This document shows positions 53,751 to 64,000 of a stretch of DNA of 64,000 bases, piece after piece. A program made the position numbers and the translations under genes. Position 1 is the first letter of the stretch, and every line of letters starts with the position of its first letter. Origin of the DNA: Actinernus sp. WN-2022 (Eukaryota; Cnidaria; Anthozoa; Actiniaria; Actinernidae). The notes beneath the pieces were generated by a model. That model searched no databases, was not told where the DNA came from, and was given only the letters and a program-made list of their open reading frames with translations. Where the stretch lies: the NCBI GenBank assembly GCA_030867875.1, contig JAOWCC010000445.1, positions 80,388 through 144,387 of the forward strand, written 5' to 3'.

Positions 53751-56700
53751 ATGCCGGGATACATTTTGTTAGATGAAGAAAACGAGAGCCTTCCTCTCAA
53801 GTACCTGTGCAGTTACTGTGGTTTACTGCTGAGAGATGCCATGCAGACGACATGTGGCCATTTCTACTGTTCGTCATGTATAGAAAAATTATTCCAGTGA
53901 GTACATAGACGTGTGTGATAATAAATTTATGACCTTATAATTTTATGCAGTCACTTGTAACATTTCTGATCCTTGAGTAGACGTCTGTCAGTCCTGACCA
54001 TGCCTGGATTTCGTCAATGCTATATTGGCACTATTAAAACTGAAACTGACATTGTTTTCTTACAAACCAAAAAAATGTTCCGCCAAGATAGTAGCAGAAC
54101 TGCAGATATATATATAATATGAAAGAAATAGGATTGCAAATTAATAAGCATAGTACAATCCATGTGTACTTCCCTGTTCTATTATTTGTACATATTTAAG
54201 GGTTCAAGCTTATAACTCGATCTGAAATGCTTTTCACTTGCAAATTAAAAAATCTACTAGCATTATGCAAGTTTGCAAGAATTAATTTGGAGCACTGATT
54301 ATATGATACAAAATTAATGATCCTGAATTATTTTACAATCAAGTCAAACTAGTTCCTTCAGGTGGGCCATGTGTGACTGTGTATATTTAAAATACTAAGG
54401 TGTTCCTGTGATTTTTTTCTATTGTAGGGGAGAGCACCTAATTTGTCTTGTAGACAAGCAGATTATTCCACCAAATGAGGTACATGTAGTGATAGTTTCA
54501 CTTTAATGCATGCAACTTAATAGAGTGGATTTCATATGAGTGGGCATCAAGTTATGGTATGGACTTACGGCACAGTTACTGTAAGGCATGCCGTGACATT
54601 GAAATGGGATCCTGTACAAGATCTTGAATAGGATCCTACAGGAACCTAAAGCTTTTCCTGGGCTATTCCTGTAGTATACTATTCCTGTAGTATACCATAG
54701 TTGTCATGAACATGAAAATAACACAGTAATTTATTGTTTTAAAACTATGTATAGTTTAATAGAAACATGCATGTAAGTGAATTGTAACATGTATCATTAC
54801 AATCACCAGACAGTGAAATACTCCTACCTCTATATATAAGTTAAAACTATTCATTTACAAACTGTACAAAAGTCATGTAGTTCGAGTTATATACAATACA
54901 CATGTGTTTAAGTCCAATTCAAAAATGTCATATTTTACTAGTCTAAGTCTTGATGCATGGTTCCGATAAGTTATATGTATAACTAAATTAGTCTGACTAT
55001 TTACTAATTATTAAAGTAAATGTTGCCTAAATTAGAGGGTATAAGACCTCAACTCTAAAAACCTAACATTTCATTTACTAGTCTAAGTCTTGATGCATGG
55101 TTCCGATAAGTTATATGTATAACTAAATTAGTCTGACTATTTACTAATTATTAAAGTAAATGTTGCCTAAATTAGAGGGTAAGACCTCAACTCTAAAAAC
55201 CTAACATTTCATTTACTAGTCTAAGTCTTGATGCATGGTTCCGATAAGTTATATGTATAACTAAATTAGTCTGACTATTTACTAATTATTAAAGTAAATG
55301 TTGCCTAAATTAGAGGGTATAAGACCTCAACTCTAAAAACCTAACATTTCATTTACTATAGTCTAAGACTTGATGCATGGTTCCGATAAGTTATATGTAT
55401 AACTAAATTAGTCTGACTATTTACTAATTATTAAAGTAAATGTTGCCTAAATTAGAGGGTAAGACCTCAACTCTAAAAACCTAACATTTCATTGGACTGA
55501 GACCCTTTGGGCCACACTATAAAGAAGTTATTTTCCATGATTAGCTTTCATTGTTGGTGATGATTTCCAGAGTTAACCCTTTAGCTCCAAGGGTGATCAA
55601 AATTTATCCAAATGTATAGAGAAAATAATTTGGATGTGACTTTTGGGGCTGAAAGGGTTAAAAACTTTGTTCCTTCATCTTTAATCCAAAGCCTGTAAGA
55701 ACAATTAACCACAAGAAGAATTACGATTTTAGATGAGTTAACTGTGGTGTATAAAGTACCGTGCGGTTTGCCAACCGGAAACTGGAAAGCAACAAATATT
55801 TTTCTACATCTCACTTCCGTTTCTACCAAAATGACTTTGTGGCTGAATGTGTTGAATAGGGTATTGAGAAGCACTCCAACATCCTTCAACATATCAAACA
55901 TTTTAGAATGATAAAATTCGAAAAGGGATTAACAAGACCCAGGACATATTGATTATGTGAGTTTTGTCGATCCAAAAAGGCAAAATGTTTGAATTACTAG
56001 TACAGTGAATCATCTCAAATCTTGAAGAAATTTCAATTAGAATCGTAAACACACTTGACCTCTTGGAAGCTTTCATAAATAATTTCTTCAAATATATCTT
56101 GGAATATTATTCAAGTACACTGACTACAGGGCTCCAACTACATTTATAGGCTGTATAGCAACTTTTAGTGTGAGCAACATGAACAACCGAACATAAACTT
56201 CTTATCTGCTCACCTACTCTACTGGCTTTACTGCACATAATTTATAATTTTCTTCAGGAATTCACCTCTTCCAGAACTGAAACTGCCTCTCACTTGGAGC
56301 AGTTATTATGATCTTTCATCTGATGAATATTGGCATTGAAATGCTGTTGAAATGACCTTCTAAACGGGCTGTTAAAACTCCAAGCATGCACATCGAACCG
56401 AAGGCCAGGAGAAACATGGCGATTTGAAAACTGCTACCAAATATGGATAGACTTGGTACTAGGCCACTCTGTTAAAGCACAGGCAGCCCAAGCCAAAACA
56501 ATTATAGAATTGCCTCGAACCAAAAATAAACACATCAGTGATGAACAGGAACAACTTCTTAACACACAGGTAATATTTCATCACTTTATTTCCTGTTTTA
56601 CTTCAGTTTCAGTTTTTTTCTAAAAAAAAACATGTTCCTTGTAAAAATCATTAGCTTGGACTGCCTGTGGTTAAAGTGAAACTTCGTGTCTTCCATGTTT

Positions 56701-59068
56701 ATATTCAAATTTCTCAATGAAAGCACACATTTTTAAGGGCTGGATGAAAATATTTTGCTTAATTAAACAATGGGAATTTCTTTTTGGACAAGCCAGCCAA
56801 ATCGGTGAGTAATATTAAGTTTTAGTCTAAAACAACCAAGAGAAGATCGTTATGTTAGAGCTTTTTTTATCTTCTCAACAACAATTAACATCAGGAACTG
56901 GTCATTAATTACAGGGGGAGGGGGGCTGGCTGGTGGAAAAAGGGATGGGTCCCCAATTTTCATGCAAAAAATTAGGGGGGCCATAGTTTTAAGATAGAGG
57001 GGGAATTATTGGGAGGAGGGGTCATTAAAAATTGGGCATGACATTTTTCAGTTAATTCTTATAAGGATTGACTGTTCCTAGAAAGATAATAATTATTATA
57101 AATTTTTCAGAAATTCCCTACTCAGATTCTTATTCCTATTATGCAGGATCCTATTCAATTAGGTGCTATTCCTACATGTACATGTATGTAGGATCCTTAT
57201 ATCGGGCTGTTCCTTAATGTATAGGATCCTTAATGTAGGATATCCTTTTCAGGATCCTATTCAAGATGCTGTTCCTACATGTATGTAGGATATTATTCAG
57301 GATCCTGTATAGGATCCTATGTAGGATCCTTTCTGGATCATATTTACTTAAGATCCTGTTCCTATATTCAGGATTATGTTCCTATGTAGGATCCTATTCA
57401 GGATCCTAATAATTCCTATGGATCCTGCTCAGGATCCTGTCCCTGTGTAGGATCCTACAGGATCCTACAGCATCCCGTACAGGTTTTCCACCAGGGCCTC
57501 CTAAACATTGCAAAATATACTGTGATTGAGCAGTCTGTTGAGTGTTGTAAAGTAATAGACCCTTTCAGCTTGCCTGTTTGTTGCCCCATTTCAGACCACT
57601 TGACTGTTCCCTTGAGTAATGCTTTTTGTTTTTCTGTATCCCAATCTTGAGGAATTGTATCAGTTTCTATAATTGGAAAACAAAGCACTTAATCCCCTGG
57701 AGAGATGTCAAGCTGAAAGAGTCTATTAGGTGATTGCCTACAAATTTGTTTGGTTATACAATGTAAGTTAAAACCAATCATGAATTAATGAATTACTTCA
57801 GCTCGTGATTGGTTCATTGATGTTTTTACTTGCTCGTGATTGGTTCATTGATGTTTTTACTTGCTTGTGATTGGTTCATTATGTTTTTACTTGCTTGTGA
57901 TTGGTTCATTGGCTTTTTACTTGCTCCTGTGATTGGCTCAGGTTTTGGTTTTACTACACTCAATTGAAAACTTCTCTAATATGCCCCTTACTAGCATTGT
58001 AACTAACAGCTCTAATTACTATTGCGGCCATGATCCCTAGCTCTCTAATATGCCCCTTACTAGCATTGTAACTAACAGCTCTAATTACTATTGTGGCCAT
58101 GATCCCTAGCTCTCTAATATGCCCCTTACTAGCATTGTAACTAACAGCTCTAATTACTATTGTGGCCATGATCCCTAGCTCTCTAATATGCCCCTTACTA
58201 GCATTGTAACTAACAGCTCTAAGTACTATTGCGGCCATGATCCCTAGCTCTCTAATATGCCCCTTTAACTAGCATTGTAACTAACAGCTCTAAGTACTAT
58301 TGTGGCCATGATCCCTAGCTCTCTAATATGCCCCTTACTATCATTGTAACTAACAGCTCTAATTACTATTGTGGCCATGATCCCTAGCTCTCTAATATGC
58401 CCCTTTAACTAGCATTGTAACTAACAGCTCTAATTACTATTGTGGCCATCATATCCCTAGCTCTCTAATATGCCCCTTACTAGCATTGTAACGAACAGCT
58501 CTAATTACTATTGTGGCCATCATATCCCTAGCTCTCTAATATGCCCCTTACTAGCATTGTAACTAACAGCTCTAATTACTATTGTGGCCATGATCCCTAG
58601 CTCTCTAATATGCCCCTTACTAGCATTGTAACTAACAGCTCTAATTACTATTGTGGCCATGATCCCTAGCTCTCTAATATGCCCCTTACTAGCATTGTAA
58701 CTAACAGCTCTAATTACTATTGTGGCCATCATATCCCTAGCTCTCTAATATGCCCCTTACTAGCATTGTAACTAACAGCTCTAATTACTATTGTGGCCAT
58801 CATATCCCTAGCTCTCTAATATGCCCCTTACTAGCATTGTAACTAACAGCTCTAATTACTATTGTGGCCATCATATCCCTACATGTAGCTCTCTAATATG
58901 CCCCTTACTAGCATTGTAACTAACAGCTCTTGATACTAATTTAAAGTCATTTTGGCTTATCAGTTTTTTCCAGATAACTTTGTGCGAAGAGAGGTGTTGG
59001 GTGTGGTTGTTAGCTGTGTGAATGCTGAACATGGCTGCAAATGGAGAGGAGAAGTCAGACACTTAGAG
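53751..59068 (+). CDS. TRAF-family signalling adaptor/E3 ligase, first three coding exons, 3'-partial
   Basis: TRAF proteins link TNF-receptor/Toll-type receptors to NF-kB and MAP-kinase signalling; the RING gives ubiquitin-ligase activity. Exon 1 is 53751-53896 (ATG MPGYILLDEENESL; donor CA/GTGAGT). Exon 2 is 54428-54479 (acceptor TTTTCTATTGTAG; donor GAG/GTACAT). Exon 3 is 58964-59068 (acceptor GGCTTATCAG; donor GAG/GTACAG). The three join without a frame break into 101 residues. RING ligands are C20, C23, C35, H37, C40, C43, C55 and D58, a C3HC3D arrangement as in TRAF6. Next comes FFPDNFVRRE and the start of the first TRAF zinc finger (C84, C91, HLE). Later zinc fingers, coiled coil and MATH domain must lie beyond the window, since none is visible to 64000. 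The ATG at 53751 is chosen because it sits just before the RING and no in-frame ATG lies upstream. Intron 2 is full of minisatellites. Confidence 0.9.
54590..54710. repeat. GGATCCT/AGATCTT palindrome cluster, small
   Basis: GGGATCCTG, AAGATCTTG and AGGATCCTA occur in quick succession, followed by a direct repeat of CCTGTAGTATAC. Same motif class as the larger cluster at 57140-57480. Confidence 0.5.
54927..55493. repeat. About 140-bp tandem repeat, four copies, in TRAF intron 2
   Basis: GTCTAAG(T/A)CTTGATGCATGG begins units at 54941, 55081, 55219 and 55361. Units differ mainly by a 2-bp indel after AGAGGGTA and are otherwise nearly identical. Confidence 0.9.
55494..57139. other. TRAF intron 2, unassigned part
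   Basis: No exon-like sequence fits the TRAF reading frame. Short open frames on the minus strand lack recognisable features. G-rich runs occur at 56910-57020. Confidence 0.4.
57140..57480. repeat. Cluster of about 12 AGGATCCT palindromes
   Basis: The octamer AGGATCCT occurs about twelve times in 340 bp at irregular spacing of 14-45 bp, joined by GTTCCTA, ATGTAGG and ATTC linkers. The spacing is not that of a simple tandem array. Confidence 0.75.
57800..57950. repeat. About 31-bp tandem repeat, five copies
   Basis: TGCT(C/T)GTGATTGGTTCATT followed by ATGTTTTTACT repeats five times with length variation. Each unit holds an inverted CCAAT motif (ATTGG). Confidence 0.8.
57972..58932. repeat. 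69-72-bp minisatellite, 14 copies, up to the exon 3 acceptor
   Basis: Unit: CTCTCTAATATGCCCCTTAC, TAGCATTGTAACTAACAGCT, CTAATTACTATTGTGGCCAT, then GATCCCTAG or CATATCCCTAG. Fourteen copies of GCCCCTT(A)ACTA are counted. The array ends about 32 bp before the acceptor AG of TRAF exon 3. Open minus-strand frames (23-residue units) follow from the 69-bp length. Confidence 0.95.
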
Positions 59069-59568
59069 GTACAGATACAAAATTTCATATTTAGTGGAAC
59101 AGTGAATGTTACAAAAATGACCAGATTACAGGTTGGTTTGCTATAGTAGATCATCATTCAATTTGTTTGGTTATTGGAGGCACAACAAAATTAATGAAAA
59201 AACAATTGTTGTATAGCACAAAAATAACAAAGAAAAATTGTTAAAAAGGAAGCCATCATTAATGTATGTCCATCCATCTGAATTCCTCACCCTGCTGCGT
59301 TCGTGCCTCACCTCAAATATTATTTGTAGCAATGTTTTCCATTCACACAGTTGATTATGCCTCGATAGTTCAACATCATGTACTTACCATTTGTAAGGTC
59401 TTGAAGAGGACACTTTGTTTTTCCTTTTTTTTCTTTTCTTTTTTTACTGAACAATTTTGTTTAGCTCTCGTTTCTTCATTCTGGTATTTTTCTTTTTTAC
59501 CAAATTATCATTTTAATAATAATTAACTAAACAATAATAGCCTTTCAAAGTGTTCAATGGAAAAAACT
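59069..59568 (+). other. Start of TRAF intron 3
   Basis: No exon encoding the second half of the first TRAF zinc finger (Cx..H..C continuation) is recognisable here or further right. AT-rich. Confidence 0.4.
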
Positions 59569-59576
59569 TGCTTCAA

Positions 59577-60047
59577 CCCCTCTCTCAGCTAGTCAGTAAA
59601 CCACAATTACTAGAAATCAGCCACTCCACTGTGATCAGAAATATTGGAGCTCCACCTGTAGACTTGTCTATATAAATATTACATTTTAATCTTGCTTCAA
59701 CCTCTCTCTCAGCTAGTCAATAAACCACACTTCCTAGAAACCAACCACTCTACTGTGATCACAAATAATTGGAGCTCCACCTATGCACTTGCCTATATAT
59801 ATATGTATTACATTTTAATCTTGCTTCAACCCCTCTCTCAGCTAGTCGATAAACCACAATTCTTAGAAATCAGCCACTCAACTGTGATCACAAATAATTG
59901 GAGCTCCGCCTATAGACTAATGTATATATATATGTATTACATTATAATCTTGCTTCAACCCCTCTCTCAGCTAGTCAATAAACCACAATTACTAGACATC
60001 AGCCACTCTACTGTGATCACAAATAATTGGAGCTTCACCTATAGGCC
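59577..60047. repeat. 114-129-bp tandem repeat, four copies
   Basis: CTTGCTTCAACC(C)CTCTCTC starts units at 59577, 59691, 59820 and 59949. Units contain CCACTGTGATCA and end in (TA)n ATTACATT. A 169-codon open frame across it (59692-60201) is a by-product. Confidence 0.9.
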
Positions 60048-60445
60048 TGTCCTACTCCCATACTTCCTTTCGGCCTGGTCCATAGGCTTGACTGGTCAAC
60101 AACACGGATTAGACCTGATTCCCTTCAGTTTACCTTCGGACTTAACAGAGGCCGAAAAGAATTGTGGATTTACAGCAAAATTGTTTGAAATGGTCATATA
60201 AAGACTTGATGTTAGTCAGCCAAGGGGTTTGGGTTTCAAAGTACAAGATCGTGCTGGAAAAGTACCCGACCTCGGGCCACGCCGCCAGGCCTGGGGCGAG
60301 CGCTGAAGGCATGAGCTTCTTGGCGGTGTGGGGGCATGGTTTTCAAGAATGTTTTTGAATTTGGTCTCAATGAAATGCCATTTCTGGCATTCCTGACACC
60401 GGAAAAGCAGATATCAAGGCGAGCCCTGAGTTTTAATTCTTAAGT

Positions 60446-60447
<2 letters not shown>
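60048..60447. other. Unassigned, locally GC-rich stretch
   Basis: 60255-60345 is GC-rich (GACCTCGGGCCACGCCGCC) compared with its surroundings. No gene or repeat partner was found. Confidence 0.3.
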
Positions 60448-60481
<34 letters not shown>

Positions 60482-60640
60482 GCTTTACATTATTTTAGTA
60501 ATATCATAAAGAAAATACAAAACCAGACAAAGAAAAAAAAAAGAGAATGGAAACTAGTATTACTCTATTACACTAAAAATAAACTAAAAATTATATGCTA
60601 TTAAAATATATTATGTGTTATGGATCTTTATATGATTCAT
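60448..60640 (-). mobile_element. LINE 3' tail fragment
   Basis: (TAA)n at 60449-60480 followed by CGCTTTACATTATTTTAG resembles the tails at 28808 and 42868 in the same orientation. No coding part. The right edge is unclear. Confidence 0.4.
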
Positions 60641-61773
60641 TCGATTTTACGCGAGAGAATCGCATGACTTTAAGACGAAATGGATGCAAATAGAAAAGCT
60701 TTGATGGCTATTGAAGGCTGAAACTCTGTGATCTTGCCTTGTTAGTGAATCTTACCTTGATTTTTCTTGGCTTTTGGTACAAAAATCTCGCTAATTCTCT
60801 TCATTACAACTCGCCCTCAGACGTGCTAAAATTCGTCATCACGAATAGGTCACTTTCTCGGCAACGCATTCTTCCCGTTGAATTAACAACTATCCTAAAA
60901 TGGAAAATCGGACATAATTAGCATAATGTAATTTGCATACAAAGATTATAATAATAATAAACATGGTTCGCAATGCATCATAGGGCGATTTTCAAACAAC
61001 TGTCTTTTTTAAGTTTACAATCATAATCTAGGAGCCTTTTAGAAGAAAACCGAAACAATACTATGGATTCAATGTTTTGGGAAACATGTTATTGGTTAGA
61101 GCTTAGTCATTTTTTGCTCGGACATTAAAAAAAAAGTAAATAGTAAAATTGATCGGACATTTGCCGAATTTGGTCGGACATACATGTATGTCCGATGTCC
61201 GGTAGTTATTTCCAGCCCTTTACAACAATGTGGTCACTTTGTGAATAACATTTATTAGCTCATTCGGTTACCCTGCAGTCACCATACAAAGTACCAGACA
61301 TTTCGTGCCAAACAACCAGACTTAACGTCCGGCCTCCGCCCTTAAACAAAAACCCTGGTTAGTACAAAGTGTCTCACTGGCGTAAAGATAAAAATGCTGA
61401 ATGCATTAAAGACAAAAGACAGAACGAGTTTTCAGTGGAAAACAACTGGAAGCCATGACGGACGTAGCCTGTGTCCAGCCGCTGCTCAAAAATCGTAAGA
61501 GAGCGTCTATGATTGACGTTCATTAATCGTGTTGCAGGTCACGTAGGGCGCTCATTGGTTAGTGTATTATAATCCGTTACGTATCGCACTTTTCGGTCTT
61601 TGATTGGCTAAACGAGCATGTCACTGTATACTTGCCAACGCAACCGCTGATTTTTCTGATATGTGAGTTTAGATTGAGTTTTTATCCCGGGTTCTTGTAT
61701 GCTCTGGTTTCCTGTTGTTGGAAACAATATGGGTCAAAATCTTGTAGACTTTTGGTCTTGTGAGAATCGCCTA
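60641..61773. other. 1.1-kb stretch without a supported feature
   Basis: Phrases such as GGTCGGACATACATGTATGTCCGATGTCC (about 61170-61199) form a short hairpin. Inverted CCAAT-like GATTGG sites occur near 61603. No gene. Confidence 0.3.
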
Positions 61774-62591
61774 CAATAGACCCTTCCACGGTGTTGTTTA
61801 ACTTTTGATATATACGTATAACAGCAAAACCGTCGGTACTGCTGAAAAGAGCACCTCGAAGTTAGTCAAAATCCCAAATTTGATAGCCTGCCATGCAGAC
61901 GTATTTTTCACTCTCATTAATTCGAAGGAAAAAAGCAACGTCTGCTTACCCGAGCGCTTAATTAGCTTCCAATATGCACACCTCTTTGTGTTATGGACCA
62001 ATCAGATTTTACCTTCCATATCCTGGAAAGTGACGTAATGTTACATTTAAAAGGAATTCAGACAATAATTTGCCATCGACCAATCATAGGAGAGAGTTCA
62101 CTGGCGCGCCAATTCACTAAAATTCTAACAATGGCTTTGATTGGGCAGAAAAATAAAACAAACGTTCTGACGTCATGCTGGCATATTGGAAACTAATTAA
62201 GCGCTCGGATAAGCAGACGTTACTCAGTTTTTCTTCGAATTTATGAGAGTGAAAAAATACGTCTGCATAGCAGGCTACACATTTGAGGGTTATATCTTGA
62301 ATAGGTGCAAAGATACAGACCCGCAAACTCGGAAAAGTTTAGACGTTTGTATGGAAATTTTGACTGGGAGGGGGGGGGGGGGGAGTTTGTGCCCCCAGTC
62401 GAAATTTCCATGCATACAAACGTCTGTAAAATTTCCCGAGTTTGCGGGCCTGTATCTTTGCTCCTATTCAAGATATAACTCTCAAATTTGGGATTTTGAC
62501 TAACTTGGTGGTGCTCTTTTCAGCAGTATCGACGGTTTTGCTGTTATATGTATATATCAAAAGTTTAAAAAAACCGTGGAAGGGTCTATTG
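61774..62591. mobile_element. MITE with CAATAGACCCTTCCACGG termini, itself interrupted
   Basis: CAATAGACCCTTCCACGG at 61774 is mirrored at 62574-62591. Arms of about 200 bp (61774-61980; 62181-62271 plus 62490-62591) are inverted copies. The right arm is split by a palindromic insertion at about 62272-62489. A TGACGTCA lies at 62168-62175. A target duplication is not evident. Confidence 0.7.
62272..62489. mobile_element. Palindromic element with poly-G centre, inserted in the MITE arm
   Basis: CATTTGAGGGTTATATCTTG at 62278 is mirrored at about 62465-62486. The next layers GCAAAGATACAG.CCCGCAAACTCGG and AGACGTTTGTATGGAAATTT are also mirrored. The centre is a run of about 14 G. The uninterrupted MITE left arm (CCAAATTTGATAGCCTGCCATG) shows where it inserted. 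Confidence 0.7.
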
Positions 62592-62871
62592 CATTGCAAT
62601 ATTAAGGTATCTGCACTGGCAAAAATGGTCAATATTTCTTCAAAATTGTATTTGATTTGGAATAGACAGTAAATAATCGAACATTTACATGAAGAAGGGC
62701 CACATAAAAAATAATTAGCTTGGCATAAATTTGTACACATCCCCTTTTTGCTAATTGAATTATCACTAGACCCCCTGGTGCCTCAGTATTTTATATTTTG
62801 CGTTTTATTAAGCTTACACGTTGAAATGAGTCCATTTGACCTTATAATATTGTTGAAAATGGGATTTGAAA
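62592..62871. other. Unassigned stretch
   Basis: No feature supported. Confidence 0.25.
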
Positions 62872-62998
62872 AAATCGTGTGGTTGGAAATCCATTTTCTG
62901 GTTTTACAACGCGCGATATCAGGTATTCTTACAAATAAAAGTTAAATATTAACAACGCCGTAACAAAAATGATTTCGATGACTTCCAACCACACGATT
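62872..62998. mobile_element. Short inverted-repeat element, about 127 bp
   Basis: AATCGTGTGGTTGGAA at 62872-62887 is mirrored exactly by TTCCAACCACACGATT at 62983-62998. The centre is AT-rich with an Alu-independent GCGCGATATC motif. Probably a small MITE. Confidence 0.6.
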
Positions 62999-64000
62999 AT
63001 TCGTTACAGTTTATGAAGTCTTCATGAGTGGTTTCGTAGGAATATCATAAAAGCATTCAGAGAAAAATGTATTTGAAATGTCCTTTCGTGCGTAAGTATT
63101 CACAAACTTTCCTCTGGAACCCTCAAAATATGCTTTAAACTCCATAACTTGAGTTGTATCTTGTTGTCGGCCATCTTGGATTCAAAACCGCTGATCAGAG
63201 CCACCAAGGACTCTAAAAAGCCGTGATTTTAGTCCTCCCCCCTTTGGGAAGTTGTTTTTGTTTATCCGTTGTCAAGGCGTGCCTCACGAGCTCAAGCGTG
63301 ACTTCCGGTACCTTTGTACGCATAGTCAATAATTAATCCGCTGTCCAAATGGGGGCTAAGACCTCAAGTAAACACGATGTCGAAGTCGATTGATGGCGTT
63401 TCTTCTGAATAGGATATAAGAAAAAGTAAAGAAAAAACAAGTCTCAGCGAATAACAAATGAAAGGAAGAAAAGGTACAGACACAAGAGGAATTGGTTCTT
63501 CCCTAGAAATGGGAAGCAGAGACCATGCAATTGCCTTTGTCGGCCTCGATCGGTCGCTATCGTTTGTTTCATCGCAGAGAAACGTGCTACAACATGCATG
63601 ATATTTGAACGTGTCTTGAACAGTCCTATCATGAGTCCTCATATAGCGGAGAGTGTTTTTCTGACTACATACCAAGCCTGGAAAGGAAGATAAAATTTAA
63701 GCAAGAAGATTTATTGAAAGGTTGTTTTATATATTTAGTTATGCGGTTGAAATTGATATGTATGATCGAGGCACGACAATTTATTCTCACAAACTGAAAA
63801 AGCTTGACTGTATATTAAAGAACTTATAAAGGATCTTATAAATATATCGGTCAAGTTGTGAATGAAGTACACTTCTAATCAATTCAGCGTTGAATGTAGA
63901 CCTCAGAACCGTCTTCAAGTCTTGCAACCCCAAACTTCCGCTATCTTGGTTTTGTCAGAGATACGGGCAATTTGCCACACACAATTAGTCTTCGCTAGTA
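62999..64000. other. Right edge of the window, no supported gene
   Basis: An ATG at 63350 opens MGAKTSSKHDVEVD with stop; the start would fit an N-myristoylation signal but the frame is only 14 codons. A minus-strand frame at 63675-63364 has a hydrophobic stretch (FICYSLRLVFSLLFLISY) without recognisable family. Probably intron or intergenic sequence of the second TRAF gene. Confidence 0.25.

Noticed and set aside
57960..58732. Repeat protein with 23-residue units
   Set aside because: Produced by the 69-bp minisatellite inside an intron; units of 72 bp and stop-containing copies interrupt it, and no start or splice context is found.
59692..60201. 169-codon gene
   Set aside because: It runs through the four-copy 114-129-bp repeat in a presumed TRAF intron and has no recognisable domain.

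Overview
The window looks like nuclear DNA of an early-branching animal, most likely an anthozoan cnidarian (coral or sea-anemone type). The support is split genes with GT-AG introns, TRAF-family genes of animal type, AT-rich intergenic DNA, and a mixed load of CR1/L2-like LINEs, a Ty3/gypsy element, Crypton-related sequence and many small inverted-repeat DNA transposons. The organism is an inference; no species can be named from the sequence alone.

Host genes. Only the two ends hold convincing host genes, both on the + strand. The last coding exon of one TRAF-family gene (coiled coil plus complete MATH domain) is at 2970-3651; its earlier exons lie before the window. The first three coding exons of a second TRAF-family gene (RING and start of the TRAF zinc fingers) are at 53751-53896, 54428-54479 and 58964-59068; its remaining exons are expected beyond base 64000. 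They look like head-to-tail paralogues separated by about 50 kb. A 110-bp segment at the start of the window is duplicated just upstream of the second gene (52996-53105).

1-10.9 kb: local segmental duplications of a TATA-bearing promoter-like block (617-871 and 7195-7452), dispersed repeat pieces, hairpins and minisatellites. 11-22.4 kb: a 5'-truncated LINE tail; a 9-bp-TSD transposon (14316-16917) split by a fold-back element; a G-rich inverted-repeat element (17640-18795); a 3.3-kb inverted-repeat element (19125-22430) with internal direct duplication and a later hAT-like insertion. 22.4-27.4 kb: a DUF3504/Crypton-type recombinase fragment, then a 5'-truncated, frameshifted gypsy element with a short 3' LTR. 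28.8-38.5 kb: three minus-strand LINE copies. One lies inside a TTAA-flanked inverted-repeat element, and another is interrupted by a TTAA-flanked MITE. 41-42.1 kb: an 84-bp coding minisatellite built from a transposase-like DNA-binding segment. 43.96-49.62 kb: two nested inverted-repeat elements, both with 6-bp target duplications and TA-starting termini. The inner one (46620-49338) carries converging remnants of an integrase-type transposase and a HECT-like gene. 50-64 kb: minisatellites, then the second TRAF gene with repeat-filled introns and several palindromic elements.

Most interesting part: the inner 2.7-kb element, in which the two gene remnants begin just inside mirror-image terminal repeats and collide at an internal deletion. 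This suggests a parental transposon that carries its own HECT ubiquitin-ligase-like gene. Second: the in-frame 84-bp array. Third: the TRAF pair with minisatellites crowding one splice acceptor.
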